A stretch of DNA of 64,000 nucleotides. Origin: Chitinophagaceae bacterium UBA7600. Lineage in GTDB: Bacteria > Bacteroidota > Bacteroidia > Chitinophagales > Chitinophagaceae. Under the pieces are notes generated by a model. The model was not told where the DNA came from and ran no database searches. It saw nothing but the letters and a program-made list of their open reading frames with translations. Position numbers and translations under genes: made by a program. The DNA is taken from assembly GCA_002478885.1 (NCBI GenBank), contig DLKC01000052.1:1-64000 (forward strand), written 5' to 3'. This document shows positions 9,873-16,997 of this stretch, in pieces (the first letter of the stretch is position 1; each line of letters starts with the position of its first letter).

Positions 9873-10343
9873 ATGACGAAAATTTCAAATTTGGACGGGT
9901 TACTAAGCTTTGAAGACAGAAGTGTTAGTATTATTGAACTGGACGACTTTATTGGAGAACTTTGTGAATATGGTGACGACTATGATAAGTTGACAGCGCA
10001 ACAAAAGATATTTTATTTCAACCAAAATTTAGAAAGAGAAATTAATAGTGGCGGCTTTAATCAATATTTCTGCAACTCAAGCGGTGACAATGCACATGAA
10101 ACAGTTTTATCTCTAAAAGCAATTGGTGCAGACAAGGCAGCAGACATTTTGCAAAAAGCAATTGATCAATTTCCAAAAGGACTTGTTCCAAAGGACAGCG
10201 CCGAACGGACAGAAATAGTTGAACAAATTGAAGAGACAGCCAACGAAGTTTGGGACGCCCTTGACCAAAAGTTTTATGAATATGAGGATGACCTGAATGT
10301 TTTAAATATTGAGTACGTTAAAAAGCACCAAGATTTTTTTTGA
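9873..10343 (+). CDS. DMP19-type (DUF4375) protein
   Basis: The 156-residue acidic protein contains the conserved core of the DMP19/DUF4375 family: LTAQQKIFYFNQNLEREINS, then GGFNQYFCNSSGD and AIGADKAADIL, followed by an acidic helix (VEQIEETANEVWDALDQKF). The family was named after a DNA-mimic protein of Neisseria, and many members are uncharacterised. It has no signal peptide and is probably cytoplasmic. It is followed by a 295-bp gap and a DinB-family gene; both are small genes of the type often found as scattered accessory cassettes. Confidence 0.8.
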   Translation: MTKISNLDGLLSFEDRSVSIIELDDFIGELCEYGDDYDKLTAQQKIFYFNQNLEREINSGGFNQYFCNSSGDNAHETVLSLKAIGADKAADILQKAIDQFPKGLVPKDSAERTEIVEQIEETANEVWDALDQKFYEYEDDLNVLNIEYVKKHQDFF

Positions 10344-10638
10344 CTCCAATATTCGACACAACAAACACAAATTCCGTGTGGCAAAATTTGGCTGCAGGAT
10401 TGGTATTGCTGATAGCGGGTCTTGACATTGAATCGACCAGCAGCAGTAATCCTGTTGTACTGCGGTTTGGGTCTCAACGAATAAAGCCTAGCTTAGGTTT
10501 CTTAACTCCAGCAATATATTTTCAAATGGGTATTTGCACTCCCTGGACAAGCAATGAATTCCCTGCCTTTGCAAGTGCCCGAGCGTTAGGTGATTGTAAC
10601 GGCAAAATCAAAATGGACAAAAATAAACAACAATAATT
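10344..10638. other. Intergenic stretch; only a doubtful open frame
   Basis: A TTG-initiated frame of 98 codons (10340-10636) spans the gap, but its composition is protein-unlike and it shows no family motif. It may hold remnants of a decayed gene. Nothing else was recognised. Confidence 0.4.
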
Positions 10639-11142
10639 ATGAGTTTAAAAACAACATTTGCAAATAGCGTTGATTACAACGTTTGGGTAACAGAACAATT
10701 AGTAAACTGGCTACAAAGTCACTCAGAGGATTTACTGCAAAGAGAATGCCCGTCAAGTTTTAGTAGTATAGCAAAAACACTAAAACATATTAGTGACACC
10801 CAGTTGTATTGGTCTTCAATGATTCGAGGAACATCAACGCCAGCATTTGATTACATTGTGACAGAGGTGAATTTAAAAACTGAATACAAAAATTTAGTGA
10901 ATGAGGCAATACTTTTGGCGGCATATGTAAAAGGGAACTATGAAGATATGAATGAGCCGTATTTAATTGAATCGGAATGGTTCTCTGCGAATTTTCCAAA
11001 GTTTGAATATTTGCAACATTTGATAATTCACACAACCTACCATCGTGGACAAATTGTAACCATCGGGCATAATGTAGGAGTTACCAGTGCACCGATGATG
11101 GACTACAATTTCTGGAATGTAATGAAACAACAGGGCAAATAA
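10639..11142 (+). CDS. DinB-family four-helix protein
   Basis: The 167-residue protein has the DinB/YfiT signature of three metal-binding histidines: LKHISDTQLYW (about residue 50), and the HTTYHRGQI motif (about residues 133-141). DinB-like proteins are four-helix bundles, often nickel- or zinc-binding, and include thiol S-transferases that use bacillithiol or mycothiol. It has no signal peptide, so it is cytoplasmic. The leader AAACAACAATAATT before ATG is A-rich, as usual for this phylum. It is not linked to neighbours by an operon-like spacing. Confidence 0.87.
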   Translation: MSLKTTFANSVDYNVWVTEQLVNWLQSHSEDLLQRECPSSFSSIAKTLKHISDTQLYWSSMIRGTSTPAFDYIVTEVNLKTEYKNLVNEAILLAAYVKGNYEDMNEPYLIESEWFSANFPKFEYLQHLIIHTTYHRGQIVTIGHNVGVTSAPMMDYNFWNVMKQQGK

Positions 11143-11300
11143 CAACGGACCGCTAACACGCTGTTGCGCTTCATGCCTGACGGAACGATAGCTATGGAGC
11201 CAAGTGCCAGTCATTAGTATTATTATATAAATTGGGCTTGGGTTTGCCGGGCGGACGTAAGCCCAATTCCCCCACTTCGCCAACCCCGCTTGTTGTATGT
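11143..11300. repeat. Imperfect palindromic block, possibly attC-like
   Basis: A perfect inverted pair AATTGGGCTT (about 11230) and AAGCCCAATT (about 11270) lies inside a longer imperfect palindrome. Its outer flanks carry AACAACGGACCGCTAACA (about 11142) and GCTTGTTGTATG (about 11290). The design, a folded cassette-like tail downstream of a small accessory gene, resembles integron attC or related recombination sites. No integrase is in the window, so this is a suggestion only. Confidence 0.35.
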
Positions 11301-11421
11301 AGCCCTAATCAGCATCTTACATAATTCAACCCGACACGAATTTACTGCCTGATACCGCGCTATTTTTAGCGCATTGCAAAGCAAATGAAATTGTTTTTAT
11401 ATAACCTTCCCTGGAAAATTA

Positions 11422-11477
11422 TCCATTCATCTGCGTTCATTCTCCATTTTTTATGGTTTGCTGCCGGAGCACTTTTG
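11422..11477 (+). promoter_or_regulatory. Operator/promoter 1 of the proposed AraC regulon
   Basis: Two TCCAT half-sites (11422-11426, 11443-11447) are spaced 21 bp apart, with GCGTTCAT conserved between them. A TTTG -7 element lies at 11474-11477 (cactTTTG), 31 bp from the second half-site, which overlaps the -33 position. The spacing is the same at 12150 and 13259. It drives the gene starting at 11518. Confidence 0.75.
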
Positions 11478-11517
11478 CATTGTCAATAACGGCAACAAAA
11501 CTTAAAAAATAAAAACA

Positions 11518-12069
11518 ATGAAAAAATTCACAGTCCCCACAAGAGATGAAGTAGCTACGGCCAATCAAACTATTTTTGACAACCTGAACAAGGCGCTTGG
11601 CTTTGTTCCAAACTTGTATGCCACTATCGCTCATTCCAGTAATGGTTTAGGCCGGTACCTGGCCTATCAGAATGCAAAGACCACGTTATCTAACAAAGAA
11701 AAGGAAGCTGTAAATTTAATTGTGAGCGAAGTAAACAACTGCCTATACTGTAAAAGTGCCCACACCGTAATTGGTAAAATGAATGGATTTACGGATGCCC
11801 AACTACTGAATATACGCCGTGAAAAGGCTGATAACCCCAGGCTGAATGCATTGGTTAAATTAGCCGCCAGCATCACCCGCAACCGTGGTAATGCGGAAGC
11901 TGAATTGGTTGACGACTTTTTTGCACAAGGTTACACAGATGAAAACCTGGTTGATTTGATTTTGCAGGTGAGTGATAAAACAGCCATGAACTATCTTCAC
12001 AATCTTACACAAATACCAGTTGATTTTCCCCTGGCGCCTGCATTAGAAGTTGAAGCAGTGCTGAACTAA
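11518..12069 (+). CDS. AhpD/carboxymuconolactone decarboxylase-family (peroxidase-related) protein
   Basis: The 183-residue protein belongs to the AhpD-like superfamily. Its helical core carries the redox motif CLYCKSAH (about residues 78-85), in which the two Cys and the following His match the AhpD active site. Relatives reduce hydroperoxides or act as uncharacterised peroxidase-related enzymes; true muconolactone decarboxylases usually lack this CxxC. It is cytoplasmic. It forms its own unit, bounded by operator 1 and a strong terminator, and is one of three units sharing the same operator, which links it to the alpha/beta hydrolase and the PNPOx/FabF operon downstream. I infer a role in handling a toxic oxidant or electrophile. 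Confidence 0.87.
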   Translation: MKKFTVPTRDEVATANQTIFDNLNKALGFVPNLYATIAHSSNGLGRYLAYQNAKTTLSNKEKEAVNLIVSEVNNCLYCKSAHTVIGKMNGFTDAQLLNIRREKADNPRLNALVKLAASITRNRGNAEAELVDDFFAQGYTDENLVDLILQVSDKTAMNYLHNLTQIPVDFPLAPALEVEAVLN

Positions 12070-12090
12070 ATTTATAAACGAGACCCTGAT

Positions 12091-12119
12091 AAAAAAGCCG
12101 GATTGTTTCCGGCTTTTTT
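12091..12119 (+). terminator. Rho-independent terminator
   Basis: A perfect 12-bp stem (AAAAAAGCCGGA / TCCGGCTTTTTT) with a 5-nt loop and a T-run lies 21 bp after the stop at 12069. Confidence 0.9.
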
Positions 12120-12149
12120 GTTGCTTAAACAATTCATCCGGGAAATTCA

Positions 12150-12205
12150 TCCATCCAACTGCGTTTATTCTCCATTTTCTACCCCCTGTTATAAGAACAA
12201 CTTTG
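12150..12205 (+). promoter_or_regulatory. Operator/promoter 2 of the proposed AraC regulon
   Basis: TCCAT half-sites at 12150-12154 and 12171-12175 (21 bp apart) with GCGTTTAT between them; TTTG at 12202-12205 (caacTTTG), again 31 bp from the second half-site. It precedes the start codon at 12235. Confidence 0.75.
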
Positions 12206-12234
12206 TGCCATTAAAATTATTTGAAACTTAAACA

Positions 12235-13176
12235 ATGAAAAAAATGAAAAAGATTAACATGCTGTTTTTTGCGTTTGTATTGCTGCTGACATCTCAGGTG
12301 TCTTTGGCACAGGTATCTTACAAGCGTATTAAAGTTGATGGTTTAAACATCGCCTATCGTGAAGCCGGGGATCCTAAAAATCCCAAGATTGTTTTATTAC
12401 ATGGCTTCCCTGCCGGCTCCCATCAATACAGGGACCTGATTGGTTCGCTCTCTGATAAATTCCATGTAATTTCTCCCGACTATCCAGGCTTTGGTCTGAG
12501 TGATATGCCTGACCCTGCATCGTATGATTATACTTTTGACGGCATTTCTTTAATCGTTGAACATTTCCTGCAACTAAAAGGATTTGACCATTACGGACTG
12601 TATGCACAAGATTATGGTGGGCCGATTGGTTTCAGGATAGTCGGCCGCAATCCCAAAGCACTAGACTGGTTAATTATACAAAACACCAATGCCTATGAAG
12701 TTGGTTTTACAGCAGCATGGGATGGTTTTCGTGGCGCCTTGTGGAAAAACAGGAGTGCTGAAACAGAAAAACCTTTAGCGGCATTCCTTACACATGACGC
12801 AATTAAAAGCATTTATTTTTATGGTGCAAAAGATACGTCGTTAATAAGTCCCGATAATTGGGAATCTGACTATGCTTTTATGCAAAGACCCAATGCAGTT
12901 CGTGTAAACCTCAACCTGTTTTATGACTATCGGAAAAATGTTGAATTGTATCCTGTGTGGCAGGAGTTCCTTCGCAAACAACAGCCCAAAACAATTATTT
13001 TTTGGGGGCAAACGGATATTTTCTTTACCCCTGCCGGTGGCGAGGCCTATCTGAAAGATTTGCCCCATGCTGAAATGCACAGGCTTGATGCCGGACATTT
13101 TGCAGTGGAAGACCATCTTGACTACATTTCTGACAACATCCATCGTTTTTATAAAGAAAAGGTAGCAGGCAAATAA
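12235..13176 (+). CDS. Secreted alpha/beta hydrolase, epoxide hydrolase/haloalkane dehalogenase-like
   Basis: Residues 1-26 are a signal peptide (LLLTSQVSLAQ). The alpha/beta-hydrolase core shows the oxyanion motif LLHGFPAGS (about 54-62), the nucleophile elbow YAQDYGGPIG with Asp126 as nucleophile, an acid candidate Asp261 (GQTDIFF), and His288 (DAGHFAVEDH). An Asp nucleophile is the mark of epoxide hydrolases and haloalkane dehalogenases, as opposed to Ser esterases. The reaction would go through an ester intermediate on Asp126. Its operator is shared with the flanking units, so it should be induced together with the AhpD-like protein and the PNPOx/FabF operon. Export to the periplasm is notable for this family. 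Confidence 0.88.
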   Translation: MKKMKKINMLFFAFVLLLTSQVSLAQVSYKRIKVDGLNIAYREAGDPKNPKIVLLHGFPAGSHQYRDLIGSLSDKFHVISPDYPGFGLSDMPDPASYDYTFDGISLIVEHFLQLKGFDHYGLYAQDYGGPIGFRIVGRNPKALDWLIIQNTNAYEVGFTAAWDGFRGALWKNRSAETEKPLAAFLTHDAIKSIYFYGAKDTSLISPDNWESDYAFMQRPNAVRVNLNLFYDYRKNVELYPVWQEFLRKQQPKTIIFWGQTDIFFTPAGGEAYLKDLPHAEMHRLDAGHFAVEDHLDYISDNIHRFYKEKVAGK

Positions 13177-13204
13177 AATTATTAACGCAAGCAGTTAAAT
13201 AGTG

Positions 13205-13229
13205 GGCCGGCAAAGTTGCCGGCTTTTTT
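13205..13229 (+). terminator. Rho-independent terminator
   Basis: A perfect GCCGGCAA/TTGCCGGC stem with 2-nt loop is followed by a T-run, 28 bp after the stop codon at 13176. Confidence 0.88.
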
Positions 13230-13258
13230 TGGCAAAAGTATTGACCGGGGGAAAACTG

Positions 13259-13314
13259 TCCATCCCATTGCGTTCATCATCCATTTTAGAAGGCCTTCGT
13301 TTTGCTGAGCTTTG
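13259..13314 (+). promoter_or_regulatory. Operator/promoter 3 of the proposed AraC regulon
   Basis: TCCAT half-sites at 13259-13263 and 13280-13284 (21 bp apart), GCGTTCAT between them, and TTTG at 13311-13314 (gagcTTTG) 31 bp from the second half-site. It drives the operon 13333-16776, which includes the AraC regulator itself. Confidence 0.75.
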
Positions 13315-13332
13315 TGTAACAAAATAAAAAAT

Positions 13333-13746
13333 ATGGAACAACGTCAACCACTTCCCCCATTTACGATGGAAACTGCATTGCAAAAGGTACAGATGGCTGA
13401 AGATGCCTGGAACAGTAAAGACCCTGAAAAAGTAAGCATGGCCTATTCAGTTGATACAGAATGGCGGAATCGCACAAATTTCATTAATGGAAGGGAAGCT
13501 GTAAGGGAATTTCTAAAAGGCAAATGGGAAAAAGAACTTGACTACAAGCTCAAAAAAGAACTGTGGGGCTTCAGGGAGAACAGGATGGCAGTGCGTTTTG
13601 AATACGAATGGCATAACCATGAAGGACAATGGTTCCGCAGTTATGGAAACGAATTGTGGGAGTTTGATGAAAATGGCCTGATGCGTAAGAGATATGCCAG
13701 CATTAATGACCTGGAGATACAAGAAACAGAAAGAAAGTTCAAGTAA
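13333..13746 (+). CDS. DUF1348 / NTF2-like (SnoaL-fold) protein
   Basis: The start is set at the ATG at 13333 ([10 protein letters not shown]); an upstream TTG would lie inside the promoter. The 137-residue protein matches the DUF1348 family of the NTF2-like superfamily: [52 protein letters not shown] and [10 protein letters not shown]. These cone-shaped proteins bind small hydrophobic ligands or act as isomerases; the ligand here is unknown. It is the first gene of the AraC-linked operon, followed 10 bp later by a small frame and then the PNPOx-like gene. Cytoplasmic. Confidence 0.87.
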   Translation: MEQRQPLPPFTMETALQKVQMAEDAWNSKDPEKVSMAYSVDTEWRNRTNFINGREAVREFLKGKWEKELDYKLKKELWGFRENRMAVRFEYEWHNHEGQWFRSYGNELWEFDENGLMRKRYASINDLEIQETERKFK

Positions 13747-13756
13747 AAAATTGTGT

Positions 13757-13945
13757 ATGGAAACAACAATATTAAAAAACGAAGATGGACGGGTTATAAT
13801 TCCCGATGAATGCGGCGATACGATGTGGGACGAGGTATTGCAACAAGAAGTGAATGCCTGTGCGGTAAAAAACATTTCAAAGATGACAAACATAATGCCG
13901 AACAGCATTGATGCAGTACAAGTGAGTGACACAACCGGAGCTTAA
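13757..13945 (+). CDS. Possible small protein whose C-terminus is repeat-encoded
   Basis: A 62-codon frame starts with ATG at 13757 (METTILKNEDGRVIIPDECG) in the same direction as its operon neighbours, 10 bp after the previous stop. The last ten or so residues (VQVSDTTGA) are the translation of the 19-bp intergenic repeat at 13916-13934. I do not recognise the N-terminal part. It may be a real small gene truncated or extended by repeat insertion, or a chance frame; operon position and plausible codons favour the first weakly. Confidence 0.4.
   Translation: METTILKNEDGRVIIPDECGDTMWDEVLQQEVNACAVKNISKMTNIMPNSIDAVQVSDTTGA
13916..13934. repeat. 19-bp intergenic repeat (right-end form)
   Basis: GTACAAGTGAGTGACACAA, the reverse complement of the left-end form seen at 57118 and 60535. 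It is the leftmost clear copy of the family. Confidence 0.85.
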
Positions 13946-13981
13946 CAGGTGTTCTATTGCTGGTAAAAAAAAGAAATTATT

Positions 13982-14602
13982 ATGGCAAAAAATTTTGCAT
14001 CGCTTGCATTTACCGACGCAGTAAAAGAAATGCAGGAGAAAATGGGCAGCCGTAAGAGTTATGCCCGCATGGAGCGGGAAACTTATATTGATGGGTTGAC
14101 AGAGAATGAAATGGATTTTATAAGTGAACAGCGTAGTTTTTATCTGGCTACGATTGGCGAAAACGGTTTTCCTTACATACAGCACCGTGGCGGGCCAAAA
14201 GGTTTTGTAAAAGTGTTGGATGAAAAGCGAATCGGCTTTATAGACTTTAAAGGCAACATGCAGTATATTTCTGTTGGTAATATTGCCACCAACAACAACG
14301 TGGCGCTGATCATGGTGGATTACCCGTCCAGGACAAGATTGAAAATTTTAGCCAAAGCGGAAATTGTTGAATTAAAAGATAACCCGTCTTTATCAGACGC
14401 ACTTGATTCAGGTGAATACAAATACAGGTCTGAACGTATGATGGTATTGCATGTGGAAGCGTACGACTGGAATTGTCCGCAACACATTACCCCAAGATAT
14501 ACGGTGGAGGATATTGAAGCAGCTTTTGTACCGCAAAGAGCATATATTACAAAACTGGAAGCCGAGGTGAAGGAGTTGAAACAAAAGTTAAATACAAAAT
14601 GA
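13982..14602 (+). CDS. Pyridoxamine 5'-phosphate oxidase-like flavin-binding protein
   Basis: The 206-residue protein has a PNPOx-like split-barrel domain: a helical N-terminus (KEMQEKMGSRKSYARME), then FISEQRSFYLATIGENGFPY, QHRGGPKGFVKVLDEKRIGF and NVALIMVDYPSRTRLKILAK, the pattern of the FMN/F420/haem-binding split barrel. A C-terminal coiled segment (TKLEAEVKELKQKL) may mediate dimerisation. Members reduce small electrophiles or bind FMN. The stop overlaps the start of the fabF-like gene by 4 bp (ATGA at 14599), showing translational coupling. It is the third frame of the AraC-linked operon. Confidence 0.9.
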   Translation: MAKNFASLAFTDAVKEMQEKMGSRKSYARMERETYIDGLTENEMDFISEQRSFYLATIGENGFPYIQHRGGPKGFVKVLDEKRIGFIDFKGNMQYISVGNIATNNNVALIMVDYPSRTRLKILAKAEIVELKDNPSLSDALDSGEYKYRSERMMVLHVEAYDWNCPQHITPRYTVEDIEAAFVPQRAYITKLEAEVKELKQKLNTK

Positions 14603-15879
14603 GTAAAGATCTTAAAAGAGTGGTGATAACAGGAATGGGCGCCATTACGCCATTGGGAAATTCAGTTGATGCGTTTTGGCAAAATATTGTTGCCGGAAAG
14701 AGTGGTGTGGACTTTATCACAAAGTTTGACAGCAGCCATTTCAAGACAAAATTTGCAGCCGAAGTAAAGGGCTTTAACCCGGCTTTATACTTTGAAAGAA
14801 ATGAAGCAAGGAAGTATGATTTGTTTACACAGTATGCGGTGGCAGCAGCAGACGAGGCTTTAAAACATGCACAAATAAATCTTGAAATACTCAATAAAAA
14901 TAAAATTGGTGTGATATGGGGCAGCGGCAATGGCGGTATACAAACTTTCCAAGAACAGTTGATTGAATTTGTAAAGGGCACCGGTCAGCCGAGGTTCAAT
15001 CCTTATTTTATTCCAAAGATCATTGCAGATATTCCTTCGGGTGTAATTTCTATACGATATGGGTTAAGGGGATTAAATTTTTCCACCATTTCAGCCTGTG
15101 CATCTTCCACCACTGCAATTATTGATGCCTTTAATTATATAAGACTTGGTAAAGCTGATGTTATTATCGCCGGTGGTTCCGAAGCTGCTATTGTTGAAAG
15201 TGGTCTGGCAGGATTTAATGCTTCCAAAGCTTTATCAACGCGGAATGAAGAACCTCAAAAAGCATCAAGGCCATTTGATGTAAAGAGAGATGGTTTTGTA
15301 ATGGGTGAAGGTGGCGGCGCCATGGTGATTGAAAGTTTGGAAAGTGCTCTAGCGAGGGGTGCGACTATTATTGCAGAGGTAGCAGGTGGCGGCATGGCTG
15401 CTGATGCTTATCATTTAACCGGCACACACCCGGATGGTGAAGGTGCGTATTCAGGTATGTTAGATGCACTGGATGACGCCGGGATTACACCCGATGCTAT
15501 TGATTATATTAATGCACATGCTACTTCTACAGTAATGGGTGATGAAAGTGAGTTAAGAGCAATAACAAGGGTTTTTGGCGAAAGGGCTTCACTCAATATC
15601 AGCGGCACCAAGTCAATGACAGGTCATTTGCTGGGTGCGTCGGGAGCCATTGAGGCGATTATTACAGCTAAAGCAATACAGGAGAATATTATTCCGCCAA
15701 CAGCTAATACAGATGAGGTGGAACCGGAGTGGAAAGACAAATTAAATATAACATTGGGTTCGGCGCAATACAAAGAAGTGAATTATGCAATGAGCAATAC
15801 CTTTGGTTTTGGCGGGCACATTGCTTCTGTTATTTTAAAAAAATACAGCCTGGATAAAACGACTAATATTAACAACTAA
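14599..15879 (+). CDS. fabF: Beta-ketoacyl-ACP synthase II-type enzyme
   Basis: The 426-residue protein is a complete KAS II: Cys167 in SACASSTTAI, His307 in NAHATST, Lys338/His343 in GTKSMTGHLLGASGAIEA. It elongates acyl-ACP with malonyl-ACP in the cytoplasm. It is coupled to the PNPOx-like gene by a 4-bp overlap and followed 15 bp later by an AraC-type regulator. This is not the usual context of the housekeeping fabF, which normally adjoins acpP or fab genes, so it is probably a second, condition-specific copy. It could supply a modified fatty acid under stress or act in a small secondary pathway. The gene symbol reflects family membership only. Confidence 0.9.
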   Translation: MSKDLKRVVITGMGAITPLGNSVDAFWQNIVAGKSGVDFITKFDSSHFKTKFAAEVKGFNPALYFERNEARKYDLFTQYAVAAADEALKHAQINLEILNKNKIGVIWGSGNGGIQTFQEQLIEFVKGTGQPRFNPYFIPKIIADIPSGVISIRYGLRGLNFSTISACASSTTAIIDAFNYIRLGKADVIIAGGSEAAIVESGLAGFNASKALSTRNEEPQKASRPFDVKRDGFVMGEGGGAMVIESLESALARGATIIAEVAGGGMAADAYHLTGTHPDGEGAYSGMLDALDDAGITPDAIDYINAHATSTVMGDESELRAITRVFGERASLNISGTKSMTGHLLGASGAIEAIITAKAIQENIIPPTANTDEVEPEWKDKLNITLGSAQYKEVNYAMSNTFGFGGHIASVILKKYSLDKTTNINN

Positions 15880-15894
15880 AACGCCGGGAAACAC

Positions 15895-16776
15895 ATGCTA
15901 AATCAATCGGATTTAACGCTTATCAATCAGCAAAACGGAAGACCTGCTTTTAAGCTGTTTTCATTTGAGGGCAATGATTATTTCAACGAATTACAGCGTA
16001 ACAATTTTTTTACACTGATATGGTTAATGGAAGGTGCAGGTACTATAAATGCTGATTTTGACGGGCATCTTTTTGAAGCAAACAGTCTTTTTACGTTTGC
16101 CCCTTATCAGCCTTATATATTTACAGTAACCAAACCAATAAAAGGAATTGCCATTTATTTCCACTTCGATTTTTTCTGTATTCACAAACATCAAAAAGAA
16201 CTGGAATTAAACGGCGTATTGTATAATAATGTTTACCAGCCACCATTTGTAAAAGTAGATGAAGCTTCTGCTGCCACCTTTCAAATGCTTTGTGAGCAAA
16301 TTAGATCCGAGATGCAGCGGGCAGCGCTTGCACAACATGAGTTACTGGTGTCGTATTTAAAAATATTCCTGATTACAGCCTCCCGTTTAAAAATAGCACA
16401 ACAGCCAAAAGCAGCAGCTATGGTTAAAGACAATAAAGAGCCTTTTATCTTACAAAAGTTAAAAGATGCCATTGAAGAAAACTTCAAAACAATACACAGC
16501 CCCAGTCAATATGCTGAGCTGCTGTATATTTCTCCAAAGGCATTGGCTAAAATCACGAAGACACATTTCAATAAGACCTTGTCGAGCCTGATTAATGAGC
16601 GGATCATTATTGAGGCTAAAAGAGAATTGTATCTCACTGACAAGACAGTTAAACAGATTGCATACGAATTGGGCTACGAAGATGAATTTTATTTCAGCCG
16701 TTTCTTTAAAGTAAATACAGACATATCTCCGCAGCTATATCGGGATACAGTTGGTTTTGCAAAGGGCATGAACTAA
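15895..16776 (+). CDS. AraC-family transcriptional regulator
   Basis: Residues about 20-150 form a cupin-like sensor domain (WLMEGAGTINADFDGHLFEA, FTFAPYQPYIF). Residues about 195-290 carry two AraC helix-turn-helix units: SPSQYAELLYISPKALAKIT and VKQIAYELGYEDEFYFSRFF. These regulators bind direct repeats spaced two helical turns apart. Exactly such repeats (TCCAT, 21 bp) precede the three local units at 11422, 12150 and 13259. Because it lies 15 bp after fabF in the operon started by operator 3, it is probably autoregulated. The sensor ligand cannot be told from sequence. Confidence 0.9.
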   Translation: MLNQSDLTLINQQNGRPAFKLFSFEGNDYFNELQRNNFFTLIWLMEGAGTINADFDGHLFEANSLFTFAPYQPYIFTVTKPIKGIAIYFHFDFFCIHKHQKELELNGVLYNNVYQPPFVKVDEASAATFQMLCEQIRSEMQRAALAQHELLVSYLKIFLITASRLKIAQQPKAAAMVKDNKEPFILQKLKDAIEENFKTIHSPSQYAELLYISPKALAKITKTHFNKTLSSLINERIIIEAKRELYLTDKTVKQIAYELGYEDEFYFSRFFKVNTDISPQLYRDTVGFAKGMN

Positions 16777-16997
16777 CGGGATTTATAGATTTTTATTGAC
16801 GGTGCCGCAGCCAGCGGTGATAATGTTTAAAAGAAGGGGTGAGAGGTTAGCATAAAAGATTTAAACACCGCCATTGCCTCTCCTCTTTAGGCCATTGCGA
16901 GGCTTACCCAGCTGTCGTTGCAATCCCTCATTGACGGGCAGATGTTTATGTTCACTGATTAAGCCCTACACTTTAATTTATCGTTTAAAAATCAATT

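Noticed and set aside
10340..10636. 98-codon TTG-started frame between the DMP19-type and DinB genes
   Set aside because: TTG start overlapping the previous stop, no recognised motif, odd composition; probably decayed or non-coding.
11518..12069. True 4-carboxymuconolactone decarboxylase of the beta-ketoadipate pathway
   Set aside because: The CLYCKSAH redox motif points to an AhpD-like peroxidase-related protein, and no other pathway genes are nearby.
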